The notes beneath the pieces were generated by a model that was not told the DNA's origin, did not search any database, and worked only from the letters and a program-made list of their open reading frames with translations. Shown piece after piece: positions 15,411-23,095 of a stretch of 33,549 nt of DNA. The stretch spans positions 38,913-72,461 of the forward strand of contig DBEH01000049.1 of the NCBI GenBank assembly GCA_002294005.1. The letters run 5' to 3'. Every line of letters starts with the position of its first letter. Positions within the stretch are counted from its first letter, which is position 1. The stretch is from Firmicutes bacterium UBA911. Lineage in GTDB: Bacteria > Bacillota > Desulfotomaculia > Desulfotomaculales > Desulforudaceae. The position numbers and the translations under genes are program-made.

Positions 15411-16814
15411 CTACTGCCGGTTGCGGCTGTAGGTCTGCACCAGCCCGCCCAGCCTGGACGTGGCGGCGCCCAAAAAGCTCTTGCGCCGGGACAGTATCTG
15501 TTCCAGCGACTCCAGGACGTAGTCCAGGTCCTCCCGGCCGACGTTCAGCGGGGGATAAAGCCGGATGACCGACGGGTTGTTCAGGGTGTACACGGAGAGC
15601 ACCCGGTGGCTGTTCAGGAGTTCGACCGATACCAGGCTGCTCACCTGCCCGACGTCGCCGACCACCTTCTCGGAGATGCTGGTGGAGAGCTTGGCCAGCA
15701 GCCCCTTGCCCTCGTCGGCCAGCTCGATGCCCACCATCAGCCCGCGTCCGCGCACATCCTTCAACAGGGGATAGGCACCCTTCAACCCTCTCAATCCACC
15801 GAGGAAATAAGCGCCGTTTTCCCGGGCCCGGGTCGGCAGGTCCTCTTCCAGGGTGACCTGCAGGGCGGTGATCGCCACAGCGCAGGCCAAGGTGTTGCCC
15901 CAGTAGCCGCCGAAGGTGGAAGTGTGCAGGAGGGAGGTGTCATAAGTGCCGTAGGCCTTCTTCCAGATTTCTTCCGTGGTGAGATAAGCGCCGGCTGGGA
16001 CCATGCCTCCGCCCAGCGCCTTGGAGAGGCAGAGGATGTCAGGTTCAACCCCCTCGTCCGTGCAGGCAAAAAGGGCGCCGGTGCGTCCGAACCCCGTTTG
16101 GACCTCGTCGGCGATGAACAAGGTGCCGTGCTGGGCACACAGCCGGCGGGCCTGGGCCAGGTAGCCCGGGGGAGGTGTGATCACTCCTCCCTCTCCCTGG
16201 ATCGGCTCGACGATGAAAGCGGCCGCTTGGCCGGCTTTCAGGGCGGTTTCCAGAGCGTCCAGGTTCCCGAAGGGCACCAGCGTGCAGCCGGAAAGCAGCG
16301 GCTCGTACGGGGTCTGGTATTTTGGCCGCCCAGATACAGACAAGGCGCCGAAGGTCTTGCCGTGAAAACCCCCTTCACAGGAGATGAACCCCGGGCGTCC
16401 CGTGGCGGCCCGGGCGATCTTCAGCGCGCCCTCGACGGCCTCCGCGCCTGAATTGCAGAAGAAGGAGCGCTTCAGGTTTCCGGGGGCGACCTGGGCCAGG
16501 TTGTGCGCCAGCGCTGCGGGCAGTTGCTGCAGCGAGACCTGGACCAGCTTGGGCATTTCCTCGACCCGGCGCACGGCTTCGAGGAGACGGGGGTGGTTAT
16601 GGCCCACGTTGATGGAACCGTAGCCGCTCACAAAATCAAGGTATTCGTGCCCGTCCAAATCCCACAGCCGGGTGCCCTGGGCCCGTACGTACTGCCGGTC
16701 GGCGTTTGTCAGAATCTGGATGGAAGCATGGGGGGTGCTGAGGTAGGTTTTATGCTTGTCCCGCACTTCGGCGGTCCGCATCCGGAGCGCTTCTTCCACT
16801 GAGATCAGAGACAT
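15411..16814 (-). CDS. Class III PLP-dependent aminotransferase (putrescine / 4-aminobutyrate type)
   Basis: A 467-residue fold-type I enzyme moving an amino group from a terminal amine to a 2-oxo acid. Motifs are DGHEYLDFVSGYGSINVGHNHP near residue 53 (in two parts), CNSGAEAVEGALKIAR near 117, FIADEVQTGFGRTG near 230, the PLP lysine in LSKALGGGMVPAGA near 264 and the C-terminal Arg in IRLYPPLN. The long N-terminus and overall style suggest putrescine aminotransferase; ornithine, 4-aminobutyrate or beta-alanine are alternatives. The ATG at 16814 is chosen because upstream in-frame codons run into the divergent promoter region. It is transcribed away from ylxM and against the salvage operon. 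A role with polyamines would fit the MTA source, but nothing in the sequence proves it. Confidence 0.9.
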   Translation of the reverse strand: MSLISVEEALRMRTAEVRDKHKTYLSTPHASIQILTNADRQYVRAQGTRLWDLDGHEYLDFVSGYGSINVGHNHPRLLEAVRRVEEMPKLVQVSLQQLPAALAHNLAQVAPGNLKRSFFCNSGAEAVEGALKIARAATGRPGFISCEGGFHGKTFGALSVSGRPKYQTPYEPLLSGCTLVPFGNLDALETALKAGQAAAFIVEPIQGEGGVITPPPGYLAQARRLCAQHGTLFIADEVQTGFGRTGALFACTDEGVEPDILCLSKALGGGMVPAGAYLTTEEIWKKAYGTYDTSLLHTSTFGGYWGNTLACAVAITALQVTLEEDLPTRARENGAYFLGGLRGLKGAYPLLKDVRGRGLMVGIELADEGKGLLAKLSTSISEKVVGDVGQVSSLVSVELLNSHRVLSVYTLNNPSVIRLYPPLNVGREDLDYVLESLEQILSRRKSFLGAATSRLGGLVQTYSRNRQ

Positions 16815-16927
16815 TTTCGATTCCAGCCTTTCGTTGGCGTTGTTGGCATTTAAGGATATTCTAACCGTCCCGACTCCCAAGTTTTCCAGGCCGGGCCTGA
16901 AAACCCTTCCATGCGGGATGTTTTTTC

Positions 16928-16956
16928 TTGACATCGGCCCGGTGGTTATATAAAAT
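16928..16956 (+). promoter_or_regulatory. Sigma-A promoter of the ylxM-ffh superoperon
   Basis: TTGACA (16928-16933) and TAAAAT (16951-16956) are 17 bases apart, about 40 bases before the ylxM start codon. The -10 area is AT-rich inside a GC-rich genome. An imperfect inverted repeat lies upstream at 16881-16904, between this promoter and the divergent aminotransferase. Confidence 0.82.
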
Positions 16957-16994
16957 TTCGCTGTAAAGTAAAAATACTTGATAGGGGCGCGCGG

Positions 16995-17360
16995 TTGGAC
17001 AGATTCGCCTGGATCAACTTGCTCTACGACTTCTATGGGCCGTTGCTGACGGATCGCCGGCGGCAAGTGTTGGAGCTTTACTACGAGCAGGATTTCTCCC
17101 TCGGCGAGATCGCCGGGGAGCTTTCCGTAACCAGACAGGCCGTGCATTATACGCTCAAACGCGCTGAGGAATCACTCGAGCATTTCGAACAGAAACTGAA
17201 CCTGGCGGCCAGGTACCTGAGCGACCGAAACCGGATCGGCGAGGCCTTGGCGGCCCTGGACGAGCTGGGCGCCGGCCGGGAAAAGGCCGTGGCGCGGTTG
17301 AGACAACTTCTGCAGGAGATGCAGCGATCCGGCAGACCAATTTCGAGAACACCCGGCTGA
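16995..17360 (+). CDS. ylxM: YlxM/p13-like DNA-binding protein, SRP operon partner
   Basis: A 121-residue helix-turn-helix protein of the YlxM/UPF0122 family, nearly always encoded before ffh and proposed to act with SRP. The N-terminus RFAWINLLYDFYGPLLTDRR and the sigma-70-region-4-like helix-turn-helix SLGEIAGELSVTRQAVH (residues 36-52) are typical. The helical tail follows. Translation starts at a TTG at 16995 with AGGGG 7 bases upstream. The last codons lie in a short sequence that is repeated just before ffh. Confidence 0.92.
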   Translation: MDRFAWINLLYDFYGPLLTDRRRQVLELYYEQDFSLGEIAGELSVTRQAVHYTLKRAEESLEHFEQKLNLAARYLSDRNRIGEALAALDELGAGREKAVARLRQLLQEMQRSGRPISRTPG

Positions 17361-17424
17361 ATATGGTAATGCGCATCGCCGGCTGCGGGAGATGGGAGCG
17401 ATCCGGCAGACCGATTTTGGAAAA
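17315..17424. repeat. Imperfect direct repeat across the ylxM-ffh junction
   Basis: About 35 bases around GCGATCCGGCAGACC occur at 17315-17350 and again at 17387-17424, with the same GGAGATG prefix and a diverged AT-rich suffix. The first copy encodes the end of ylxM; the second is non-coding leader of ffh. It looks like a local tandem duplication about 72 bases long. Confidence 0.75.
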
Positions 17425-17436
17425 CGGGGTGATCTG

Positions 17437-18807
17437 ATGGCCTTCGCCAGTCTTTCCGACAGGCTGCAGGAGACCTTCAAAAAACTGAGGGGCAAAGGCA
17501 AGCTCACCGAGGAGGACGTAAACCAGGCGCTGCGGGAGGTGCGGCTGGCCCTCCTGGAGGCCGACGTGAACTTCAAGGTGGTGCGCAATTTCGTCAATGT
17601 CGTGCGCCAGCGGGCCACCGGCCAGGACGTGATGGCCAGCCTGACCCCGGCACAGCAAGTGGTCAAAATCGTGCACGAGGAGCTGACCGCGCTGATGGGG
17701 GGGCAAAACGCCCGGCTGGAGCCGGCCCCGAAACCCCCCACCGTGGTGATGCTGGTCGGCCTGCAGGGTTCGGGCAAGACCACCACCGCGGCCAAGCTGG
17801 CCAGTTTCCTCAGGAAGCAGGGCCGCCGGCCCCTGCTGGTGGCGGCGGACGTCTACCGGCCGGCCGCCATCAAACAGCTTCAGGTGCTTGGCGGGCAGAT
17901 CGACGTGCCGGTGTTCAGCATGGGTGAACAGGACCCCGTCGGTATCGCCGGGGCGGCCCTGGAGAGCACCAAAAAGGGCGGCCAGGACGTGGTGATTATT
18001 GACACCGCCGGCCGTCTGCACGTCAACGAGGAACTGATGGTCGAACTGGAGCGGATCAAGGCCGGCGTCGGGCCGCACGAAATCCTGCTGGTGGTCGACG
18101 CCATGACCGGTCAGGACGCGGTAACGGTGGCCGAATCTTTCCACCAGCGCCTGGTGCTGGACGGAGTGATCCTGACCAAGCTGGACGGCGACGCCAGGGG
18201 CGGCGCCGCGCTTTCGGTGCGGGCGGTTACGGGCTGCCCAGTCAAGTTCGCCGGCTTCGGCGAGAAGTTGGACGCACTGGAGCCGTTCCACCCGAACCGG
18301 ATGGCGGACCGGATCCTGGGCATGGGTGACATGCTTACTCTGATCGAAAAGGCGCAGGCCGCTTTTGACGCCGAACAAGCGGCCGAGATGCACAAGAAAC
18401 TTAAAAGCGCCGACTTCAACCTGGATGATTTTAGGGAACAACTGCGCCAGTTTAAAAAGATGGGCCCGCTCGACCAGATCATGGGGATGATCCCGGGGAT
18501 GGACCGGATGACGAAGAAGATGAAGGGAGCCATGCAGTTCGACGAAAAGGAACTAGTGGTTGCCGAGGCGATCATCAATTCCATGACCCCGTGGGAGCGG
18601 CGCAACCCGGAGCGGATCGACGGAGGCCGGCGGCGGCGGATCGCCCGGGGTAGCGGCACAAGCGTTCAGGACGTGAACCGGCTCTTAAAACAATTCGATC
18701 ATGTCAGGAAGCTGGTCAGGCAGTTCAGCGACTGGGAAAAGGGCGCCAAGAAGGGCGCCAAGAAGGGCGCCAAGCGCAAGTTTCCCTTTAAAGTGCCAGG
18801 CACTTAA
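17437..18807 (+). CDS. ffh: Signal recognition particle protein Ffh (SRP54)
   Basis: Ffh binds signal sequences and 4.5S/6S RNA and delivers ribosomes to FtsY. The 456-residue protein has the NG domain with GLQGSGKTTTAAKL near residue 107, DTAGRLH near 189 and TKLDGDARGG near 247. The methionine-rich M domain from about 300 contains GMIPGMDRM and the RNA-binding RRRRIARGSGTS near 403. The tail ends in three exact 12-base units (18739-18774) coding a Lys-Gly-Ala-Lys run, then KVPGT. Those last residues and the stop are written by a 15-base palindrome. The ATG at 17437 follows GGGGTGAT. Confidence 0.96.
   Translation: MAFASLSDRLQETFKKLRGKGKLTEEDVNQALREVRLALLEADVNFKVVRNFVNVVRQRATGQDVMASLTPAQQVVKIVHEELTALMGGQNARLEPAPKPPTVVMLVGLQGSGKTTTAAKLASFLRKQGRRPLLVAADVYRPAAIKQLQVLGGQIDVPVFSMGEQDPVGIAGAALESTKKGGQDVVIIDTAGRLHVNEELMVELERIKAGVGPHEILLVVDAMTGQDAVTVAESFHQRLVLDGVILTKLDGDARGGAALSVRAVTGCPVKFAGFGEKLDALEPFHPNRMADRILGMGDMLTLIEKAQAAFDAEQAAEMHKKLKSADFNLDDFREQLRQFKKMGPLDQIMGMIPGMDRMTKKMKGAMQFDEKELVVAEAIINSMTPWERRNPERIDGGRRRRIARGSGTSVQDVNRLLKQFDHVRKLVRQFSDWEKGAKKGAKKGAKRKFPFKVPGT
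18791..18805. repeat. 15-base palindrome forming the ffh 3' end
   Basis: AAGTGCC-A-GGCACTT spans the final ffh codons and the first base of its stop. Short GTGCC/GGCAC palindromes recur before rpsP (18873-18885). The pattern is that of small dispersed palindromic elements and not a terminator, since no T-run follows. Confidence 0.65.
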
Positions 18808-18872
18808 CTTATTGACTTATGTCGTGGCCGCCGCTTTTTGGCTAGAATAATAAGCAAACAAGTTGGGTGCCT

Positions 18873-18885
18873 GGTGCCTGGCACC
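18873..18885. repeat. 13-base palindrome next to the rpsP ribosome-binding site
   Basis: GGTGCC-T-GGCACC lies three bases before the AGAGGAGG site of rpsP. A direct copy of GGTGCCT precedes it at 18866-18872. It could be a dispersed palindrome or influence rpsP translation; the sequence alone does not decide. Confidence 0.55.
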
Positions 18886-18902
18886 TGAGAGGAGGTGAAG
18901 CG

Positions 18903-19181
18903 GTGGCGGTTAAGATCAGACTAAAGCGGATGGGGGCCAAAAGGGACCCCTTTTACCGGATCGTGGTTTCCGACGCCCGTTCGCCGAGAGACGGGCGGTT
19001 CATCGAGCAGATCGGCTACTACGATCCCCTGGAGGAACCGGCGCGAATCTCGGTGGATGAAGCCAAGGCCCGCGTTTGGCTGCAGCAAGGAGCCCAGATG
19101 ACCGAGACGGTGCGATCCCTTTTCAAGAAATCCGGAGTACTGGAGCGCCTGGGTGCGGAACGAGCCGAGGAGAGGGGTTAA
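18903..19181 (+). CDS. rpsP: 30S ribosomal protein S16
   Basis: A 92-residue S16 with the typical start VKIRLKRMGAKRDPFYRIVVSDARSPRDG (given here in overview), then IGYYDPL and the helical end. The family is about 80-95 residues long. The GTG at 18903 lies 7 bases after AGGAGG; the upstream in-frame ATG at 18867 falls in the palindromic leader and is rejected. The ylqC gene follows after two bases. Confidence 0.96.
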   Translation: MAVKIRLKRMGAKRDPFYRIVVSDARSPRDGRFIEQIGYYDPLEEPARISVDEAKARVWLQQGAQMTETVRSLFKKSGVLERLGAERAEERG

Positions 19182-19183
19182 CC

Positions 19184-19411
19184 ATGAAAGAACTGGTGGA
19201 GGTTTTGGCCCGGTCGTTGGTGGATCAGCCCGGGCAGGTTGAGGTGCGGGTTGTGGAGAACGACCAGGTGGTGCTCATCGAACTCCGGGTCGCGCCTGAG
19301 GATATGGGCAAGGTGATCGGGAAGCAGGGGCGGATCGCGAAGGCGATGCGCACGCTGGTGAAAGCGGCGGCCAACAAGCAGCGCAAACGGGTCACCATGG
19401 AAATCATATAG
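19184..19411 (+). CDS. khpA: KH-domain RNA-binding protein KhpA (YlqC)
   Basis: A 75-residue single KH-domain protein with the RNA-binding loop GKQGRIAKAMR (about residues 46-56). KhpA-type proteins bind RNA, often together with KhpB/EloR, and are found between rpsP and rimM in Firmicutes. The ATG at 19184 follows GAGAGGGG. The whole gene fits the family length. Confidence 0.94.
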   Translation: MKELVEVLARSLVDQPGQVEVRVVENDQVVLIELRVAPEDMGKVIGKQGRIAKAMRTLVKAAANKQRKRVTMEII

Positions 19412-19432
19412 GCGTTAGAATGGGCCTGCCGG

Positions 19433-19453
19433 AAAAGGGGCCCGGCCCCTTTT
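19433..19453. repeat. Perfect 21-base palindrome, copy B
   Basis: AAAAGGGGCC, a central C and GGCCCCTTTT lie between khpA and ylqD, 22 bases before the ylqD start. It matches copy A (13315-13335) except for one base in each arm, changed so that pairing is kept. Confidence 0.8.
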
Positions 19454-19475
19454 TGAAGGCCGGGAGGTGCGGCGC

Positions 19476-19856
19476 GTGCCGAAAAGCATCATCGTCACCC
19501 GCCCGGTGGCGGTCAAAATCAGGGTCACCGAGCGCTACAAGACGGCCCTGCTCCATCAGATCGAGTACTCCTTGCGCCGGCTGGACCTGGAACTTGAGCG
19601 CCTGGAGCGCCCGCAAACCCCACCGTCCGAAGAGGAGCGGCGCAAAAGGCTCGAGGCGCGGCAGAAGTTGGTTGAACAGGCGCAGGGCGTGCGCCGGCTG
19701 CAGCCGGGTGACGAGGTATGGCACGGGCGGGTCGAAAGCCTGGTCAGGCTCGCGGTCGGCGACGACTGGCAGAGCGTGATGGAGGTTGAAGTGCTTCTGG
19801 AGGACGGCCGAGTGGTGGACATCAGGACGCCGGCCGGAGGTCCCGGCAATGAATGA
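19476..19856 (+). CDS. ylqD: YlqD family protein
   Basis: A 126-residue protein of unknown function. The N-terminal part (ITVTRPVAVK-type start) is followed by a charged helix at about residues 25-70 likely to form a coiled coil (RRLDLELERLERPQ, EEERRKRLEARQKL), and then by a small beta-rich domain with LQPGDEVWHGRVE. YlqD is encoded between ylqC and rimM in Bacillus and relatives, the same place as here. The GTG at 19476 is 8 bases after GGGAGG; the GTG at 19467 overlaps that site. Confidence 0.82.
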   Translation: MPKSIIVTRPVAVKIRVTERYKTALLHQIEYSLRRLDLELERLERPQTPPSEEERRKRLEARQKLVEQAQGVRRLQPGDEVWHGRVESLVRLAVGDDWQSVMEVEVLLEDGRVVDIRTPAGGPGNE

Positions 19857-20361
19857 GGAATTGATTTTGATCGGCGAGATCGTGAATACTCAGGGGCACC
19901 GGGGTGCCGTCCGGGTGCTTCCGCTGACGGACTTTCCCGACCGTTTCCGCCGGCTGAAGGCCGTCTACCTGGAGCAGGGGCCGGTGCGCCGGCTGGTACA
20001 CATCGGGCGGGTATCCTACCATAAGCGGTTTGTGATCCTTGAATTCCGGGAGATCCCGGACATGAACGCCGCTGAGAAGCTAAAAGGGGCACAGCTCAAG
20101 ATACCCCGCTCGGAGTTGGTGCCTTTGCCCGACGGTCACCACTACATCTTCGAAATCGTCGGCGCATCCGTCTTCAGTGCGGAAGGGGATTACCTCGGTG
20201 TCGTCGCTGACGTGCTGCGCACGGGGGCGAACGACGTCTACGTGGTAAAAGGCGGCGACGGAGATGACCTGCTGCTCCCGGCGCTCAAGACCGTGGTGCG
20301 GGAGATCGACTTGGTGCGGCGGCGCATCACCGTGGTCCTGCCCGGGGGGTTGCGGGAATGA
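19849..20361 (+). CDS. rimM: Ribosome maturation factor RimM
   Basis: RimM helps assemble the 30S head and binds S19. The 170-residue protein has the N-terminal barrel (ILIGEIVNTQGHRGAVRVLPLTD) and a PRC-barrel C-domain (HYIFEIVGASVFSAEGDYLG near residue 98, ANDVYVV near 127, LLPALKTVVREID near 142); each motif is a family hallmark. The ATG at 19849 lies inside the end of ylqD and is preceded by GGAGG. It overlaps trmD by an ATGA. Confidence 0.95.
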   Translation: MNEELILIGEIVNTQGHRGAVRVLPLTDFPDRFRRLKAVYLEQGPVRRLVHIGRVSYHKRFVILEFREIPDMNAAEKLKGAQLKIPRSELVPLPDGHHYIFEIVGASVFSAEGDYLGVVADVLRTGANDVYVVKGGDGDDLLLPALKTVVREIDLVRRRITVVLPGGLRE

Positions 20362-21107
20362 TCATCAGTATCTTGACCTTGTTCCCTATGATGTTCGCGG
20401 GGCCCTTCGAAAGCAGTATCATTAAGCGGGCGCGGGAACGAGGCCTGGTGGACATCGAGCTGTTCGACATCCGGGACTTCTCGCCGAACCGGCACCGGAC
20501 GGTTGACGACACACCGTACGGGGGCGGGGGCGGAATGGTGATGCAGGCCGAACCCATCCGCCGGGCGCTCGGCCACCTCGAGGAGCGGGGACGGGGCGGG
20601 GGTGCGGTGGTGCTCCTGTGTCCTCAGGGCCGGCGGTTTGACCAGGATGCGGCGCGCGCTCTGTCGGCGGCCGGGAAGCTGGTGTTGATCTGCGGTCACT
20701 ACGAAGGGGTGGACGAAAGGGTACGCGAAGACGTGGATCTGGAAATCTCGGTGGGCGATTTTGTGGTCACCGGGGGCGAAATCCCGGCGATGCTGGTGGT
20801 GGACGCGGTCTGCCGGTTGATACCCGGTGTGCTGGGCGAGCCGGGCGGCGCCGCGGACGACTCCTTCGCCGGCGGGCTGCTGGAGTACCCTCAATACACG
20901 CGGCCCCGGGAGTATTTGGGACGAGAGGTGCCGGAGGTCCTTTTAAGTGGGCATCACGGCGAAGTTGAACGCTGGCGCCGGCAGGAAGCCCTGCTCCGGA
21001 CCCTGGTGCGCCGGCCGGATTTAATTGCCGGGGCCCGGCTGGCGGCGGGCGACCGGGAGTGGCTGGCCGAATTGGCCCATCGGCTGAGGGAGTTGGGCCT
21101 GGCATAA
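20358..21107 (+). CDS. trmD: tRNA (guanine-N1)-methyltransferase TrmD
   Basis: TrmD methylates G37 of tRNAs using S-adenosylmethionine and prevents frameshifting. The 249-residue SPOUT enzyme shows ISILTLFP at the start, the substrate loop DDTPYGGGGGMVMQAEPI near residue 50, the trefoil-knot site LICGHYEGVDERV near 112 and VTGGEIPAMLVVDAVCRL near 135. The Asp of the basic C-terminal domain follows. Translation is coupled to rimM through the ATGA overlap. SAM use here links indirectly to the SAH salvage enzyme upstream. Confidence 0.96.
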   Translation: MIISILTLFPMMFAGPFESSIIKRARERGLVDIELFDIRDFSPNRHRTVDDTPYGGGGGMVMQAEPIRRALGHLEERGRGGGAVVLLCPQGRRFDQDAARALSAAGKLVLICGHYEGVDERVREDVDLEISVGDFVVTGGEIPAMLVVDAVCRLIPGVLGEPGGAADDSFAGGLLEYPQYTRPREYLGREVPEVLLSGHHGEVERWRRQEALLRTLVRRPDLIAGARLAAGDREWLAELAHRLRELGLA

Positions 21108-21224
21108 CTCCGCGGCTCACGCCCCGACGCATCCCTTTGTAAGGCCGGCTCCGGGGCTCCGGGGCCAAGACTGGCGCATGCCTCTGAGAGGCCAGGCAAC
21201 GGCGAGGATTCGGGGCGGGAGCCC

Positions 21225-21254
21225 TTGCAGTATGTGGGAACCATGTGGTAGAAT
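21225..21254 (+). promoter_or_regulatory. Extended -10 promoter before rplS
   Basis: TTGCAG (21225-21230) and TAGAAT (21249-21254) are 18 bases apart, with an extended -10 TGG directly before the -10 box. The predicted start is near 21261, leaving a leader of about 37 bases. This would let rplS be made independently of trmD. Confidence 0.75.
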
Positions 21255-21297
21255 TACGGTTGGCTTGAGGCCACGAACGATGAGGAGGCAAGTGTTG

Positions 21298-21645
21298 ATG
21301 GACCATATCCGGACTTTTGCCGAGGAGCAGTTAAAGCCGGACATCCCGGCATTCCGCCCGGGTGACACCGTTCGAGTTCACGTAAGGGTGGTCGAAGGCG
21401 AACGGCAGCGCATCCAGGTTTTTGAGGGCGTCGTGATCAGAAGACGCGGCGGCGGCGTGAGCGAGACCTTCACGGTGCGCCGGGTATCGTACGGCGTGGG
21501 CGTAGAGCGTACTTTTCCGATTCATTCGCCGCGGGTGGACCGGATCGAGGTGATCCGGCTGGGCCGCGTACGGCGGGCCCGGTTGTACTACTTGAGGAAA
21601 CTGCGCGGGAAGGCGGCCCGCATCCGGGAGAGAAAGGTCAGATAA
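21298..21645 (+). CDS. rplS: 50S ribosomal protein L19
   Basis: A 115-residue L19 with FRPGDTVRVHVRVVEG near residue 20, RIQVFEGVVIRRRGGG near 37 and the C-terminal RRARLYYLRKLRGKAARI. L19 sits at the 30S-50S interface. The ATG at 21298 is 9 bases after GAGGAGG; a TTG three bases earlier is possible. The 190-base gap to trmD contains its own promoter and a short tandem GGCTCCGG repeat. Confidence 0.96.
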   Translation: MDHIRTFAEEQLKPDIPAFRPGDTVRVHVRVVEGERQRIQVFEGVVIRRRGGGVSETFTVRRVSYGVGVERTFPIHSPRVDRIEVIRLGRVRRARLYYLRKLRGKAARIRERKVR

Positions 21646-21649
21646 CGTG

Positions 21650-21677
21650 GAGGGGGCTGCAAGGCAGTTCCCTCTTT
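21650..21677 (+). terminator. Weak hairpin between rplS and lepB
   Basis: A 10-bp stem with two G-T pairs (21650-21659 with 21665-21674), a CAAGG loop and only TTT after it. It may reduce, rather than stop, transcription into lepB. Confidence 0.45.
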
Positions 21678-21702
21678 GCTAATAGCACGGAGGGGTTGAG
21701 TA

Positions 21703-22227
21703 TTGGGGACGGGTCGGCGACGCCGCCTATTTGGAGATTTTGTCGAGTCACTTCTGATTGCGGTGATCCTGGCGTTGGTGATACGGTTCTTGATCTTTCA
21801 GCCGTTTTATATCCCTTCGGGTTCTATGGAGCCCACGCTGCTGACGGGGGACCGGATCATCGTGTCCAAGTTAAGCTACCACTTCCGAGAATCGGAGCGG
21901 GGGGACGTGATTGTGTTCAAATACCCCCTTGATCCGAAGCGGGCCTTTGTGAAGCGGGTGGCGGCGCTGGGTGGGGAGACGGTGGCGGTCCGGGACGGCC
22001 GGCTGTACATCGACGGCGCACCGGTGGTGGAGGAGTATCTGCCCCCGGGTGTGTCCCATCGCGATTTCGGTCCCTTGACGGTGCCGGAGGGGAGTCTCTT
22101 TATGCTGGGCGACAACCGCGCCAACAGCGACGACAGCCGGGTCTGGGGAGAACTCGACGAGGACCTGGTGATCGGCAAGGCGGTGGCCATCTACTGGCCG
22201 GTCAACCGCTTGAGCGCGGTGCACTGA
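21703..22227 (+). CDS. lepB: Signal peptidase I
   Basis: Membrane-bound serine protease that removes signal peptides. The 174-residue, single-span Gram-positive form has one membrane helix at about residues 11-30, the catalytic Ser41 in PSGSMEPTL and Lys84 in FVKRVAALGGE. It also has the conserved GDNRANSDDSR near residue 140. The TTG at 21703 is 8 bases after ACGGAGGGG. Its place after rplS is common in Clostridia and supports membrane targeting by the SRP genes upstream. Confidence 0.95.
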   Translation: MGTGRRRRLFGDFVESLLIAVILALVIRFLIFQPFYIPSGSMEPTLLTGDRIIVSKLSYHFRESERGDVIVFKYPLDPKRAFVKRVAALGGETVAVRDGRLYIDGAPVVEEYLPPGVSHRDFGPLTVPEGSLFMLGDNRANSDDSRVWGELDEDLVIGKAVAIYWPVNRLSAVH

Positions 22228-22240
22228 TAGGTGGCGGGGC

Positions 22241-23095
22241 ATGTCCGTACACTGGTATCCGGGCCACATGGCCAAAACCAAACGTCTGATCCGTGAACAG
22301 TTGCGCCTTTGTGACCTGGTGTTCGAGTTGGCCGACGCCCGCATCCCGGAAAGCAGCCGGAACCCGCTGCTGCTTGAAATAACCGCCCACAAACCGCGGA
22401 TGCTCATCCTGACCAAACCCGACCTGGCCGATCCGGCCCGCACCGCCAAATGGCTCCAGATATTCAACGCTCAGGGTGTCCCGGCGCTGAAGTTCAACGC
22501 CGTCCGCGGGGGTGATTCGGACGTTTCGGCCGTGACGCGCGCGGTCCGAAGCCTGTTGGAAAGCCCGGCCGGAAAACAAAAGCCGGTGTGCAGAGCGGTA
22601 ATAGTTGGGATACCGAACGTGGGCAAATCCTCTTTCATAAACCGTTTGACCGGAAAACGCGCGGCCCAGACGGGCAAAGTGCCGGGCATCACCCGGGGCA
22701 AGCAGTGGATTCGCGTGAACCGCCGGCTGGAGCTTCTGGATACGCCGGGCACGCTCTGGCCGAAACTCGGCGGTCCGGAGCTGGGGTTCAAGTTGGCGGT
22801 CACCGGCGCGGTCCCGGAAGAAGTATTCCGCCGTGAGGAAGTGGCCGGATGGTTGATTTCCTGGTTGCGGCACAATTGCCCGCGGGCCCTCCGGCAGCGC
22901 TACGGCCTCCCGGCGGTCCCGTCCGCCACCGCCGATGCCCTGGAGGTGATCGGCCGCCGGCGGGGCTTATTGCTGCCGGGCGGGAAAGCCGACCACGACA
23001 AAACCGCCGCCGTGGTGCTCAAAGACTATCGGGAGGGTGCCCTCGGCCGTTTCACGCTGGACATCCCGGGGGAGGGATGGGGAAATGACGAGTAG
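22241..23095 (+). CDS. rbgA: Ribosome biogenesis GTPase RbgA (YlqF)
   Basis: A circularly permuted GTPase of 284 residues needed for late 50S assembly. The order of motifs is permuted: WYPGHMAK at residue 5, G4 LTKPDL near 51, then G1 GIPNVGKSSF near 127, the G2 region PGIT near 150 and G3 DTPG near 168, followed by a helical RNA-binding domain. The ATG at 22241 has a G-rich but imperfect ribosome-binding site. It overlaps rnhB by 11 bases. Confidence 0.95.
   Translation: MSVHWYPGHMAKTKRLIREQLRLCDLVFELADARIPESSRNPLLLEITAHKPRMLILTKPDLADPARTAKWLQIFNAQGVPALKFNAVRGGDSDVSAVTRAVRSLLESPAGKQKPVCRAVIVGIPNVGKSSFINRLTGKRAAQTGKVPGITRGKQWIRVNRRLELLDTPGTLWPKLGGPELGFKLAVTGAVPEEVFRREEVAGWLISWLRHNCPRALRQRYGLPAVPSATADALEVIGRRRGLLLPGGKADHDKTAAVVLKDYREGALGRFTLDIPGEGWGNDE

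Noticed and set aside
15399..16451. 350-codon plus-strand frame opposite the aminotransferase
   Set aside because: The minus strand carries a full aminotransferase with all motifs; the plus frame has none.
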